Shown here one piece after another: positions 1 to 9,219 of a stretch of DNA of 64,000 bases. Below the pieces are notes generated by a model. That model was not told the DNA's origin and ran no database searches. It saw only the letters and a program-made list of their open reading frames with translations. The DNA is taken from NCBI GenBank assembly GCA_004297725.1, contig SCUS01000109.1:37396-101395 (forward strand), written 5' to 3'. Source of the stretch: Myxococcaceae bacterium (GTDB lineage: Bacteria; Myxococcota_A; Polyangia; Polyangiales; Ga0077539). Positions within the stretch are counted from its first letter, which is position 1. Each line of letters begins with the position of its first letter. The translations under genes were made by a program, and so were the position numbers.

Positions 1-107
1 GCCAACGTGGGACGCGCGCCGAGGCCAGCGGTCGCCATCCGCCAGGGTCGACGGCGCGAGGACTCCTGAATCGCCGAGCGGCGCGCGCCTTGCTGCTCGT
101 CGATGCC

Positions 108-2360
108 ATGAAGACCACCGTGCTGTCGGGCTGCGGACGCCGGCTCTCGCGTCTGCTCGTGCTGGGCTCCCTCCTCGCGGCGTGCACCACGGATGCGCCG
201 CCGGCCTCGGCGCCGGGTCCGGCCCCGGGCGGGCCGGTGGTCACTCGCCCCACGCCCGCCGAGCAGCAGACGAGGGACGGGCTGCGCGCCGCCGTCGGCA
301 CCGGCCCGATGGCCCCCTCGGATTTCAGCGCCCGCTACGCCGCCACCCTGTCCGCGGCGCCCGGCTACGACCCGAGCGCCGCGCTGGGGCTGGCGACCAT
401 CCAGGCCTCGCCCCTGGCGTTGAACGCGGCCGAGCTCGCCGACCTCGGCCGGCGGGGCTTCGTCCTGAGCGAGCGGCAGCGCTACCCGACCTTCACCTAC
501 GGCTACTCGACCCTGTACATGGCCGACCTGCCGCTCTTCGTGTCGGCCGACTCGATCCTGCACGCGGTGCACAGCTCCTACAACGACATCCTGGCGGCCA
601 TCGAGCTGGCCTCGCTGCGCCCCGACCTCGACGCGATGCTCGTCGGGATGCGCGCCCGCCTCGCCGCCGGCGACGCCCTCCCCCTCGGGGCCGAGGCCGG
701 CGCCGACGCCGACCTCTACACCGCGGTCGCCCTGAGCCTGCTCCGGGGCGAGGAGGTCGCACCGGTGGCGGGCGCCGACGCGGGGGAGATCAGGGCCCTC
801 GTGGCGGGCGCCGTGGCCGCCGAGGGGCGGCGGCAGGTGCAGCTCTTCGGCACGTCGCGCGAGGAGGACTTCTCGCAGTTCCGTCCGCGCGGTCACTACG
901 CCGACGCCCCGGAGCTGGCGCGCTACTTCCGCGCGACGATGTGGCTGGGCCGCACCGACCTGCGCATCCTGGAGACGCAGCGCGACGGGAGCCAGGTGTT
1001 CCACCGGCGCCAGCTCGTGGGCGCGTACGCGCTGCGGGCGCTGATGGGCGACGAGACGATGGCGCGCTGGCGCCGCATCGAGCGCACCGTCGGGGCCTTC
1101 GTCGGCGAGGCCGACAACATGACCGTCGACCAGCTCGACCCGCTGCTCCGCGACCTCGGCCTCGCCGCCCCCGCGGCCCTCGCGGGCGTCAGCGACGAGG
1201 CCATCGCCGGGGCGGTCCGCGCCGGGGCCTACGGCACCCAGCGCATCGCCAGCCACATCATGATCAACGGCACGCGCGACGGCTTCACGCTGCCGCTGTC
1301 GTCGACCTTCCTGCTGCTCGGCCAGCGCTACGTGCTCGACTCGCACGTGCTCTCCAACGTCGTCTACGACCGCGCGGGCGGGGGCAGCGTGCGCCGGATG
1401 ATGCCCGACCCGCTGGACGTCGCCTTCGCCGCCCTGGGCAACGACCAGGCGGGCGCCCTGCTCGCCGACGAGCTGCAGCGCTACGACTACGCGCGCGACC
1501 TGCACGCCATGCGCGTCCTGGCGGACGCCCACCCGGCCGACTACTGGAACGCCAACCTCTACAACCGCTGGATGCGCGCGCTCCGCACGCTCTCCCCGCG
1601 GGAGGCCCTCGCGCCGGCCGCGGCGGCGGGGCTCCCCGGCATCGCGCGCACCGAGGCGTGGGGACGCCGGCTGCTCAACACCCAGCTCGCCTCGTGGGCC
1701 GAGCTCCGCCACGACACGCTCCTCTACGTGAAGCAGTCGTACACGGGCGGGGCGGTCTGCGAGTTCCCCGACGCGTACGTCGACCCGTACCCGGCGTTCT
1801 ACGGGGCCATCGCCGACCTCGCGCGCCGCGGCGAGGAGGTCGTGGGCGCCCTCGAGCTCCCCGACTCGCCCGAGGTGACGCGCATCCGGGCGTACTTCCC
1901 GCGGCTGCGCGACGTCGCCGAGCGGCTGCGCGGCATGGCCGAGCACCAGCGCTCCGGCACGCCCTTCACCGCCGAGCAGATGGCGTTCATCAACCAGGCG
2001 GTGGTGCTCGAGCGCGGCTGCGTGGTGCAGGGGTCGAGGGGGTGGTTCCCGCAGCTGTACTTCAACAACGCCTCGACGGTGGCCTTCGACCCGACCGTCG
2101 CGGACGTGCACACGCAGCCCACCGACGCGGCCGGCAACGACGTGGGGCGGGTGCTTCACGTGGGCACCGGCTCGCCGCGGCTGATGGTGGTGACCGTGGA
2201 CACCTGCGCGGGCCCGCGGGCCTACGCCGGCCTGGCGTCGTCGTACTTCGAGCGCGTCACCGAGCGGTACGACCGCCTCGACGACAGACGCTGGTCGCGG
2301 GAGCTCAACACCGCGACGCCGGCCGATCCGCCGTGGCTGCGCGACGTGATCACCCGCTGA
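108..2360 (+). CDS. DUF3160-family lipoprotein
   Basis: The protein has 750 residues from the ATG at 108; a TTG lies 18 bases upstream, but the ATG places a compact signal peptide first. The N-terminus is basic and hydrophobic and ends in a lipobox (LLAAC, Cys at about residue 26), followed by an Ala/Pro/Gly-rich linker, so it is probably lipidated and outside the cytoplasm. The body matches the DUF3160 family seen in myxobacteria and some other bacteria, including a segment reading FVSADSILHAVHSSYNDIL near residue 145. The function of DUF3160 is unknown. No catalytic motif is obvious. Bases 1-107 upstream hold no gene that I can see. Confidence 0.85.
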   Translation: MKTTVLSGCGRRLSRLLVLGSLLAACTTDAPPASAPGPAPGGPVVTRPTPAEQQTRDGLRAAVGTGPMAPSDFSARYAATLSAAPGYDPSAALGLATIQASPLALNAAELADLGRRGFVLSERQRYPTFTYGYSTLYMADLPLFVSADSILHAVHSSYNDILAAIELASLRPDLDAMLVGMRARLAAGDALPLGAEAGADADLYTAVALSLLRGEEVAPVAGADAGEIRALVAGAVAAEGRRQVQLFGTSREEDFSQFRPRGHYADAPELARYFRATMWLGRTDLRILETQRDGSQVFHRRQLVGAYALRALMGDETMARWRRIERTVGAFVGEADNMTVDQLDPLLRDLGLAAPAALAGVSDEAIAGAVRAGAYGTQRIASHIMINGTRDGFTLPLSSTFLLLGQRYVLDSHVLSNVVYDRAGGGSVRRMMPDPLDVAFAALGNDQAGALLADELQRYDYARDLHAMRVLADAHPADYWNANLYNRWMRALRTLSPREALAPAAAAGLPGIARTEAWGRRLLNTQLASWAELRHDTLLYVKQSYTGGAVCEFPDAYVDPYPAFYGAIADLARRGEEVVGALELPDSPEVTRIRAYFPRLRDVAERLRGMAEHQRSGTPFTAEQMAFINQAVVLERGCVVQGSRGWFPQLYFNNASTVAFDPTVADVHTQPTDAAGNDVGRVLHVGTGSPRLMVVTVDTCAGPRAYAGLASSYFERVTERYDRLDDRRWSRELNTATPADPPWLRDVITR

Positions 2361-2455
2361 GTGCGGCGGTCTCCTGCTCGCCCACCAGCCGTGAAGCACC
2401 CCCGCCCTCTCGTTGCGCCGCGCCCACCGGGTGCGCTCTCATCGTGGGAGCCACC

Positions 2456-3373
2456 ATGACGACGACGCCCCACAGCCCCAGACAGCTCGCCCTGCGATGG
2501 CTGGTGCAGCTCGCAGCGACGATCGGGCTCTTCGTGACGGGCCTCGCGTGGCTGGGCACCGCCGACGCGCTCGGCAGCGGGCCGGGCTTCGCGGTCGTCG
2601 TCTCGGCGGCCATCGCCTTCGCGCTGCCCGCCCTGGTGGCGCGCGCGCCGGGCGAGATCGAGGCCGTCGCGTCGAACGTCGCGTGGTTCCTGGGAGCCGG
2701 GGTGCTGCTGGTGCTGCTCAGCGGGCGGACGTCGCCCGCGTCGGGCGCCTCCGGGGCCGCGGCCGTCGTGCGTTGGATCGTGAGCGGGCTCTTCCACGCA
2801 GCGGCCTTCATGCCCGCGGCGCTGCTCCTGCACCGCGGCGCGACGGTCGACGCCCGGGACGCCGCCGACCGCGCGCTGCTCGCGGCCTCGGCGTGCCTCA
2901 CGGCCTCGCTCGCGGAGTCGACCTTCGTGATGCGCTCGGCGCGCGCGGCGGGCTTCTCCTACGTCGGGTGGACGGCCCCGCTCCTCGGGCCCGCGCTGGT
3001 GACGCTGCTGGCGCTCGCCGGGCTCACGGCGGCAGGGGTGATCGTGCGCGGCGTCCGGTGGCTCGCGCTGTGGCGCAGGGTGCGGCGGGGCAGCGGCTGG
3101 CGCCTCGTGCGCGCGGCGGCGTGGGAGCGGGCGGTGCCCGAGGTGGCGTGGTTCGCGCTGCGAGGGGCGGAGCTCGACGCCGTGGTGGTGCGGCGGGTCG
3201 CGAGCGAGGGCGGCGCGTACCGGGACGCAGCGCTCGAAGCCGCCGTGGCGCGGGTGCCCGGCAAGGCAGACCGCGTCACACGGATGCTGGCGCGGCGGGT
3301 CGCCGTGGCGGGCGCGCTGGTCGTCGTGCTGGCGCTGCTCGCGACGGGTCCGCTGGCGTCGCTGCGCTGGTGA
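2456..3373 (+). CDS. Multi-pass membrane protein, unknown function
   Basis: The protein has 305 residues from the ATG at 2456. It shows about six hydrophobic stretches, near residues 15-35, 43-63, 72-92, 105-127, 165-200 and 280-302. Between the last two lies a soluble segment of about 80 residues that is rich in Arg and Ala. The gene sits 95 bases after the DUF3160 gene on the same strand and may be co-transcribed with it. I do not recognise the family. The membrane character is clear from the sequence; nothing indicates a substrate or an enzymatic role. Confidence 0.75.
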   Translation: MTTTPHSPRQLALRWLVQLAATIGLFVTGLAWLGTADALGSGPGFAVVVSAAIAFALPALVARAPGEIEAVASNVAWFLGAGVLLVLLSGRTSPASGASGAAAVVRWIVSGLFHAAAFMPAALLLHRGATVDARDAADRALLAASACLTASLAESTFVMRSARAAGFSYVGWTAPLLGPALVTLLALAGLTAAGVIVRGVRWLALWRRVRRGSGWRLVRAAAWERAVPEVAWFALRGAELDAVVVRRVASEGGAYRDAALEAAVARVPGKADRVTRMLARRVAVAGALVVVLALLATGPLASLRW

Positions 3374-3416
3374 CGGGCCTCGCGGGCTTCGCGCCGGCGT
3401 CGCTCGTCCGGCGATG

Positions 3417-4478
3417 TCAGAGCCCGGCCGCCGCGCCCGCGAGCCCGGCGTCGCGAAACGCCTGCACGAAGCGCTCACGCGCCTCGGGGTGGACCGCGAG
3501 CGCGCCCTGCGCGATCTCGATGCCCTCCCGCTCCACGTTGCGAGCGGCGCACACGGCGAACTGCACCGCGCTCGCGATGTCGTCCTGGTCGTCGTTGACG
3601 GCGCGGCGCAGCGCTGGCAGCGCCGCCAGGCATCCGCCGTTCGCCATCGCGCGCGCGGCGACCTCCGACGCCGGCGGCCCTTCGGGGCAGGGCGCTCGCA
3701 CGAGCTCGCGGACGTAGCGCGCCCCCTCGTGCCGTCGGCTGCGCACGCTGGCCGGCGCGGGCGTCAGCACGTACTCCGGCACCTCGCGCAGCGCCCTCAC
3801 CCGCTGCCGGAACAGCACCGGCGGGCCCGCCACCGCGTCGCCGTAGCCGAGGGTCGAGAGCCGGTGGCAGACCGGCTCGAGCGAGACCAGCGTCGCGGCG
3901 CTCCCGCTGCGCCACGTGCCGAGGACCTCGTCGCCGACGCGCACCGGCGCGCTCGCGCCGCAGTCGCCGTGAAAGAGCGTCGCCCGGGTCGCGCCCGCGA
4001 TCACGGCCTCGCCGATGCGCACGGGCCGCGTGTCGGCGCCTCGGTCGAGGAGCACGACGGAAGAGGCGAGCCCCGCGCTGGCCGAGAGGCTCGCCCGCAG
4101 CAGGACGACGCGCTCGGTCGCCATCAGCTCTGCGATGCGTCGATCGGAGTCCGCGTCGGGCGTCCGCTGCAGCTCGAGGGGCGTGCTCCGCGGGCCGCAG
4201 GGCGTCGGGAGCGCGACCGCGAGCGCGAGCGCCGACGGCCGAACGCTGGACGGCGTCGTGAACTCGATCGAGCCCGCCGCCGAGAGGCTCCCGACGCTCG
4301 CTCCCTGGCGGGTCACCGTCGCGCCCGAGAGATGCGGGCTGTCGGAGATGACGACCCGATACCGGATCTCTGCGGGCACCGAGGGGCGGCAGCCGAGGGC
4401 GAGCACCGCAGCTCCCGCCAGCAGGCACGCAGACAGGACGGGGACGGTGGTTCTGGGAGGCGTCGGGAGAGGGCTCAT
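3417..4478 (-). CDS. Hypothetical lipoprotein
   Basis: The protein has 353 residues from the ATG at 4478, chosen because it places a basic N-terminus and hydrophobic core directly before a lipobox-like LALGC (Cys about residue 25). The remainder is predicted to be outside the cytoplasm. It contains several Cys residues (in HGDCG, EPVCHR, RAPCPEG, GGCLAAL, CAARN) that could form disulphides. The C-terminal 80 residues look helical and resemble a small HEAT-like repeat (alanine-rich, with MANGGCLAALPALRRAVNDD). I do not recognise a family. The gene converges with the membrane protein gene ending at 3373. Confidence 0.7.
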   Translation of the reverse strand: MSPLPTPPRTTVPVLSACLLAGAAVLALGCRPSVPAEIRYRVVISDSPHLSGATVTRQGASVGSLSAAGSIEFTTPSSVRPSALALAVALPTPCGPRSTPLELQRTPDADSDRRIAELMATERVVLLRASLSASAGLASSVVLLDRGADTRPVRIGEAVIAGATRATLFHGDCGASAPVRVGDEVLGTWRSGSAATLVSLEPVCHRLSTLGYGDAVAGPPVLFRQRVRALREVPEYVLTPAPASVRSRRHEGARYVRELVRAPCPEGPPASEVAARAMANGGCLAALPALRRAVNDDQDDIASAVQFAVCAARNVEREGIEIAQGALAVHPEARERFVQAFRDAGLAGAAAGL

Positions 4479-4652
4479 CGCGGCGTTTATGTCGCATGAC
4501 GGCGCGCCGACCGACAACCATGGGGACGAGCTGGACCTCACGGGGAGGCGAGGTGCGTCAGGAGCTCCACCCGCGCTCGGGAGCCGCACCGCACCGCCAG
4601 GACCGCCTCGATTCTCCGACGGATCGCTCCCGCCCCGGCCACCTCCGTCGGC

Positions 4653-6086
4653 ATGAACATCCCGACCCGCCGCATGGCACTGCTCTTCCTTGGCCTCTCC
4701 GGCGCGTGCGCCGTGGAGCCCGACGCGCCCGAGGCCGAACCCACGGCGAGGACGCCCGCCCCCGAGGGCGTGCGCTGCCGACCGGGCGCCCCGGCGCCGA
4801 CCACTCCGGCGACGCTCGAGGCCGTCACGCCCTCCACGACGCAGCCCCTCCCGTGGGTTCCGCAGCTCTACGGCGCGCGGCCCGACCTCGTCTCCGGCAG
4901 CGCCAGCCGCGTCGAGGGCGAGCTCTGGATCTCCTTCGGCTACCGCCGCACCGAGGCGGCCGTCACCACGCTGCGAGGGCGCCTCGTCGGCGCGGACGAG
5001 GAGACCCTCGAGCTCCTCCCGACGGAGCTCGCGTCCATCCCCCGCTCGCCGGAGTACGGGCCGGGCGTGGTGCAGCTCCTCCTTCCGCCGTCCTCGGCGC
5101 GGGCGCTCGCGCGCTCGGTGGAGGTGGTCGTCGAGGACGCCCGCGGTATCCGTAGCGCCACGCTGCGACTGCCCCTCACCGAGGTCGCGCGGCAGCCCGA
5201 CGGGGGCGCGTGCGGGCGCCACGGCCTCTTCAACATCTGCCGGGCGGAGAGCCTCTGCTCGCCCTCGGGCCGCTGCACGCCGTTGACGGCGCCGACGCTC
5301 ACCAGCGCCGAGGCCTTCGCCTCCTCGGGCCCCTCGCGCAGCGCCCTCACCCTCCGCTGGGACGACCCCAACCAGGACGTCGTCGCCATCGAGGTGACCG
5401 CCCGGGGGCGCCGTGAGCCGCTGGTGATCCCGGTGTCCGACCCGACGCGCGACGGCCCGTGGTCGCAGCGCTGGGACTCCGACGTCTTCGAAGGCGCCTC
5501 GTGGCTGAACGTGCGGGTGCGCGACCAGAGCGGTCGCTTCAGCAACGTGTTGAACGTCGCGGTCTCCGCGCCCTCGCCCGTCGCCGCGGGCGAGGCGTGC
5601 GACCCCAGCGGCGTCGTCAGCCGCTGCGGCGCGGGCCTGGCCTGCACCCGCGACAACGGGCGCTCGTGCATCGAGACACGCTGCTCGCCCGACGTCGTGG
5701 CGTGCCCTCGGGACCTGAGCACGACCCCGCTCGACACGTCGACGTCGGCCGACGGGCCGTGGGTGACCGCCGGGTCCATGGCGGGCGCGGAAGAGCCCCG
5801 CGCGTCCGTCTGCGACCGGTACGTGGGGCGGGCGTTGATCCACCGCTTCCAGGCGCCCTCCGCGGGCTCCTACGAGTTCGCGCTGGCCGCGGAGAACGAC
5901 ACCTGGACGACGCGGCTCATCGCACGCACCCGCTGCGCCCTCAGCGACGTGGAGGCGCAGGAGGCGTCGACCGGCAGGGGCCAGCGCCGCGTCGCCCTCC
6001 CCATGACCCTTTCCGACGGACAGGAGGTGTTCCTCTTCGTGACGACGGAGGACCGCTTCACGCTCTCCGCGACCCGCGTTCGCTGA
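4653..6086 (+). CDS. Hypothetical Cys-containing lipoprotein
   Basis: The protein has 477 residues from the ATG at 4653. The signal sequence MALLFLGLSGAC suggests a lipoprotein with Cys near residue 19. The mature part looks like tandem beta-sandwich domains: a fibronectin-like stretch around residues 60-160 and another around 210-310. A Cys-rich connector (CGRHGLFNICRAESLCSPSG) lies near residue 190 and a second one (CDPSGVVSRCGAGLACTRDN) near 320. The C-terminal 100 residues read like a pre-peptidase or jelly-roll domain. This layout is typical of myxobacterial surface proteins of unknown function. No enzyme motif is visible. Confidence 0.72.
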   Translation: MNIPTRRMALLFLGLSGACAVEPDAPEAEPTARTPAPEGVRCRPGAPAPTTPATLEAVTPSTTQPLPWVPQLYGARPDLVSGSASRVEGELWISFGYRRTEAAVTTLRGRLVGADEETLELLPTELASIPRSPEYGPGVVQLLLPPSSARALARSVEVVVEDARGIRSATLRLPLTEVARQPDGGACGRHGLFNICRAESLCSPSGRCTPLTAPTLTSAEAFASSGPSRSALTLRWDDPNQDVVAIEVTARGRREPLVIPVSDPTRDGPWSQRWDSDVFEGASWLNVRVRDQSGRFSNVLNVAVSAPSPVAAGEACDPSGVVSRCGAGLACTRDNGRSCIETRCSPDVVACPRDLSTTPLDTSTSADGPWVTAGSMAGAEEPRASVCDRYVGRALIHRFQAPSAGSYEFALAAENDTWTTRLIARTRCALSDVEAQEASTGRGQRRVALPMTLSDGQEVFLFVTTEDRFTLSATRVR

Positions 6087-6158
6087 GGGCGTTCCCCGAC
6101 GAGTGCCGCGCCGGAAATTTGCGACGCGGCCTCCCACCATGGCACCGCCGACGGCGCG

Positions 6159-6428
6159 ATGCCTACGGTCGAGTTCACCCGCAACCTCGCGCGCCACGTG
6201 GCGTGCCCCTCGGAGGCGGTCGAGGGCGACACCGTGGGCGCGGCGCTGGAGGCCTACTTCGCGCGTCACCCACGGGTGCGGCCGTACGTCCTCGACGAGC
6301 AGGGGCGGGTGCGGCACCACGTGACGGTCTTCGTCGACGGGGCGCAGCTGCGCGAGCGGGCGAGGCTCGACGAGGCCGTGGGCGAGGCGTCGGTCGTGTC
6401 GGTGATGCAGGCGCTCTCGGGCGGCTGA
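6159..6428 (+). CDS. MoaD/ThiS-like ubiquitin-fold protein
   Basis: The protein has 89 residues. The beta-grasp pattern (VEFTRNLARHV, a variable turn, then VLDEQGRVRHHVTVFVDG) and the C-terminal Gly-Gly match the MoaD/ThiS family. In that family the terminal Gly is adenylated and thiocarboxylated to carry sulphur. No molybdopterin or thiamin gene is nearby, so this is probably not the housekeeping MoaD. It lies 14 bases upstream of a BNR-propeller gene, which suggests co-translation and a shared role, although the role is unknown. Confidence 0.85.
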   Translation: MPTVEFTRNLARHVACPSEAVEGDTVGAALEAYFARHPRVRPYVLDEQGRVRHHVTVFVDGAQLRERARLDEAVGEASVVSVMQALSGG

Positions 6429-6442
6429 AGGGGAGTGACGTG

Positions 6443-7549
6443 ATGACGGTGATCCATGTGGCGACGCGCAAGGGGCTCTTCCGGCTGGCGAGGGGCAGCG
6501 CGGGCTGGGGCGTGGCGGGGCGCTCCTTCGTGGGAGACAGCGTGACGGCGGTGCTGCACGACCCGCGCGACGGGGCGCTCTACGCGGGCCTCGGGCTCGG
6601 GCACTGGGGCGTGAAGCTGCAGCGCTCGCGGGACGGCGGCGCCACCTGGGAGGCCGTCACGGCGCCGGCCTTCCCCAGGGCCGACGACCCGGCGGAGGAG
6701 ACCACGGCGGACGGCAAGCCCTGGCCCTGGCGGGTCGAGCAGATCTGGGTGCTGGAGACCGGCCACGCCAGCGAGCCCGGGGTGCTGTGGTGCGGCACGG
6801 TCGGCGGCGGGCTCTTCCGCTCGGCGGACCACGGCGAGAGCTGGGCCCTGGTGCGGGGCCTGTGGGATCACCCCTCGCGGCGGCGCTGGGTGGGCGGCGG
6901 GGCCGACCAGCCGGCGATCCACTCGATCTGCGTGCACCCGGAGGACGGGCGCGACGTGGTGGTGGGCGTGTCGTGCGGCGGCGCGTGGCGCACCGTGGAC
7001 GGCGGCGAGACCTGGGCCGTCGCGAGCACCGGGATGAGGGCGGAGTACATGCCCGAGGCCCTGAAGTTCGACCCGGTGACGCAGGACCCGCATCGCATCG
7101 CGCAGTGCGCCGCGAGGCCCGACCGGCTGTGGTGCCAGCACCACAACGGGGTCTTCGTGAGCGACGACCGGGGCGCGTCGTGGCGGGAGCTGACGGAGGT
7201 TCCGCCCTCGGTCTTCGGCTTCGCCGTGGCGTCGCACCCCGGAGACCCCGACGCGGCGTGGCTGGTGCCGGCGGTGAAGGACGAGGAGCGGGTGCCGGTC
7301 GGCGGCGCGGTGGTGGTGACGCGCACGCGCGACGGGGGCAGGAGCTACGAGGTGGCGCGAGAGGGGCTGCCTCAGGCGAACGCGTACGACCTCACCCTGC
7401 GCCACGCGCTGGACGTCGACGCCAGCGGGGCGCTGCTGGCCTTCGGGAGCACCACCGGCGGGGTCTGGGTGAGCGAGGACGGCGGAGAGCGCTGGCAGGG
7501 GGTCGATGCGCGGCTGCCGCCGGTGTACGCGGTGCGCGTGGTGAGCTGA
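6443..7549 (+). CDS. BNR/sialidase-like beta-propeller protein
   Basis: The protein has 368 residues from the ATG at 6443. It contains repeated BNR or Asp-box motifs (SRDGGATWEAV, SADHGESWALV, TVDGGETWAV, SDDRGASWRELT, SEDGGERWQGV), giving a predicted six-bladed propeller similar to the sialidase/VPS10 superfamily. There is no signal peptide, so it is probably cytoplasmic. I do not see a sialidase FRIP motif or an Arg triad, so glycosidase activity is doubtful. The gene follows the MoaD-like gene after 14 bases and is very likely in the same operon. Automated names such as exo-alpha-sialidase probably overstate what is known. Confidence 0.85.
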   Translation: MTVIHVATRKGLFRLARGSAGWGVAGRSFVGDSVTAVLHDPRDGALYAGLGLGHWGVKLQRSRDGGATWEAVTAPAFPRADDPAEETTADGKPWPWRVEQIWVLETGHASEPGVLWCGTVGGGLFRSADHGESWALVRGLWDHPSRRRWVGGGADQPAIHSICVHPEDGRDVVVGVSCGGAWRTVDGGETWAVASTGMRAEYMPEALKFDPVTQDPHRIAQCAARPDRLWCQHHNGVFVSDDRGASWRELTEVPPSVFGFAVASHPGDPDAAWLVPAVKDEERVPVGGAVVVTRTRDGGRSYEVAREGLPQANAYDLTLRHALDVDASGALLAFGSTTGGVWVSEDGGERWQGVDARLPPVYAVRVVS

Positions 7550-7571
7550 GAGGGCAGCGGAGGCGCGGCGG

Positions 7572-9116
7572 TCAGTGCACCGTCCCCGACGGCTGCGACC
7601 GGGCCTGAGGGCGTTCGGCCGGCAGCGCGGGCTCGTCCATCCGAGGGAGGTGCACCTTGAAGGCCGAGCCCTCCCCGGGGGCGCTCTCGACGGTGATGAA
7701 GCCGCCTGACTGCGCGACGATGCCGTACACCGTCGCGAGGCCGAGCCCGGTGCCGCGGTCGTGCTCCTTCGTGGTGAAGAAGGGCTCGAACACCCGCGTG
7801 ATGGTCGCCTGGTCCATGCCGCTCCCGGTGTCGCGGACGGTGAGGACCACGAAGCGCCCTGCACGCGCCTCGGTGCCGAGCCCCGCGAGGCTCGCCTCGT
7901 CCAGCTCCACCTCTCCCGTCTCGATCGAGAGCCTGCCGCCGTCGGGCATCGCGTCGCGCGCGTTGACGACGAGGTTCATCAGCACCTGGTCGATCTGGCT
8001 CGGATCGGCCAGCACCAGGCCGAGCGACGGCGCGAGGCTGGTGGTCAGGGCCACCGAGTCGCCGACCGTGCGCGAGAGGAAGGGCTCGAGCTTCGCGACC
8101 ATCGCTCCGACGTCGAAGGGCCTCGTCTGCCGCGGCTCACGGCGACTGAACGCGAGGAGCTGCCGCGTGAGCAGCGCCGCGCGCTGGACGGCGGAGCCGA
8201 TGTCCCCGACGAAGGCGGACGAGGGCGACGACGCCGGGAGGGTCCGCTCGAGCACCGCCGCGGCGTTGCCCGCGACGCTCAGCAGGTTGTTGAAGTCGTG
8301 CGCGATGCCCCCGGCCAGCCGCCCGACGGCGTCCATCTTCTGGGCCTGCAGCAACTGCTCCTCGGTGCGGCGGAGCGCCTCCGCGGCGCGCCTTCGCTCG
8401 GTCATGTCGACGGCGAAGGTGAGCGCGCAGTCGTCGTCGCCGACCCTGACGAGCTCCACCGAGCAGACGAGCGAGGCCTTCTCGCCCGACCTCGTCCGGA
8501 GGTCGAGATCGATGTTGCGGAGCGCCCGCTCGCGCCGCAGGCGCCCGGAGAACGCGGCCCGGTCGACGGGGGAGGGCCAGAGCCCGAGCTCGGCCGACGT
8601 CCTGCCGACGAACTCGTCGCGGCCGTATCCGAGCACCTCCAGCATCGCGCCGTTCACGTCGAGGATCCGCCCGTCCGAGAGCCGCGACTGCACGATGCCG
8701 ATCGGGCTCCCCTGGAAGGCCCTGGTGAAGCGCTCGTTCGACGCCTGCAGCGCGGCGCGCTCCGCGGCGAGGGCGCGCACCTTGAGGCGCCCGACCATCA
8801 GGGCCGTCAGCGGGATGGTGACCCCCCAGATCACGACGCGCATCAGGTCGTCGGGCGAGTAGTGGAAGCGCCGGCCGGGGAGGGAGAACGACCAGGTGAG
8901 ATACACCCACGCGATCGCCGCGCTCAGCAGGCCCGAGCGCGGGCCCCCGTGAAACGCGGCGAACACGACGACCAGCACCAGCAGGGCGGGCGGGTTGGGG
9001 ATCCGCACCAGGAACCGAGCGACCAGCTCGATCGCGACGATGCCAAGGACGAGCAGCACCGGGCCGAGCGCCTCGTGCCGCCACCCGTCGCCTCCCTCGC
9101 TGGCTCCCGGTCCCAT
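7572..9116 (-). CDS. PAS-domain sensor histidine kinase
   Basis: The protein has 514 residues from the ATG at 9116. Three hydrophobic segments near residues 18-37, 43-55 and 60-80, plus one near 93-108, anchor it in the membrane. A PAS domain follows (about 125-240, containing GSPIGIVQSRLSDGRILDVNG). The dimerisation/phosphoacceptor helix is RLAGGIAHDFNNLLS with His273. The C-terminal ATPase domain shows the N box (NLVVNARDAMPDGG), G1 (DTGSGMD), F box (FEPFFTTKE) and G2 (GTGLGLA). No receiver domain is attached and no response regulator lies next to it. It converges with the propeller gene. Confidence 0.93.
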   Translation of the reverse strand: MGPGASEGGDGWRHEALGPVLLVLGIVAIELVARFLVRIPNPPALLVLVVVFAAFHGGPRSGLLSAAIAWVYLTWSFSLPGRRFHYSPDDLMRVVIWGVTIPLTALMVGRLKVRALAAERAALQASNERFTRAFQGSPIGIVQSRLSDGRILDVNGAMLEVLGYGRDEFVGRTSAELGLWPSPVDRAAFSGRLRRERALRNIDLDLRTRSGEKASLVCSVELVRVGDDDCALTFAVDMTERRRAAEALRRTEEQLLQAQKMDAVGRLAGGIAHDFNNLLSVAGNAAAVLERTLPASSPSSAFVGDIGSAVQRAALLTRQLLAFSRREPRQTRPFDVGAMVAKLEPFLSRTVGDSVALTTSLAPSLGLVLADPSQIDQVLMNLVVNARDAMPDGGRLSIETGEVELDEASLAGLGTEARAGRFVVLTVRDTGSGMDQATITRVFEPFFTTKEHDRGTGLGLATVYGIVAQSGGFITVESAPGEGSAFKVHLPRMDEPALPAERPQARSQPSGTVH

Positions 9117-9219
9117 TGGGTCTTTGCCGGGAGTGTACGAGGCCTTCAGGGTCCCGGCGATACGGCACCGGGCATGGAATTCATGGCTCTCCGTCGGCGC
9201 CTCCCCCGCCGCTCCGGTG

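Noticed and set aside
182..3373. A 1063-residue open frame across the DUF3160 gene and the membrane protein gene
   Set aside because: Its first two thirds are Arg/Pro/Gly-rich and overlap the DUF3160 gene in another frame. Only the part from 2456 looks like a real protein.
6443..7549. Functional sialidase
   Set aside because: Asp-box repeats are present, but I do not see a FRIP motif, catalytic Arg triad or secretion signal.
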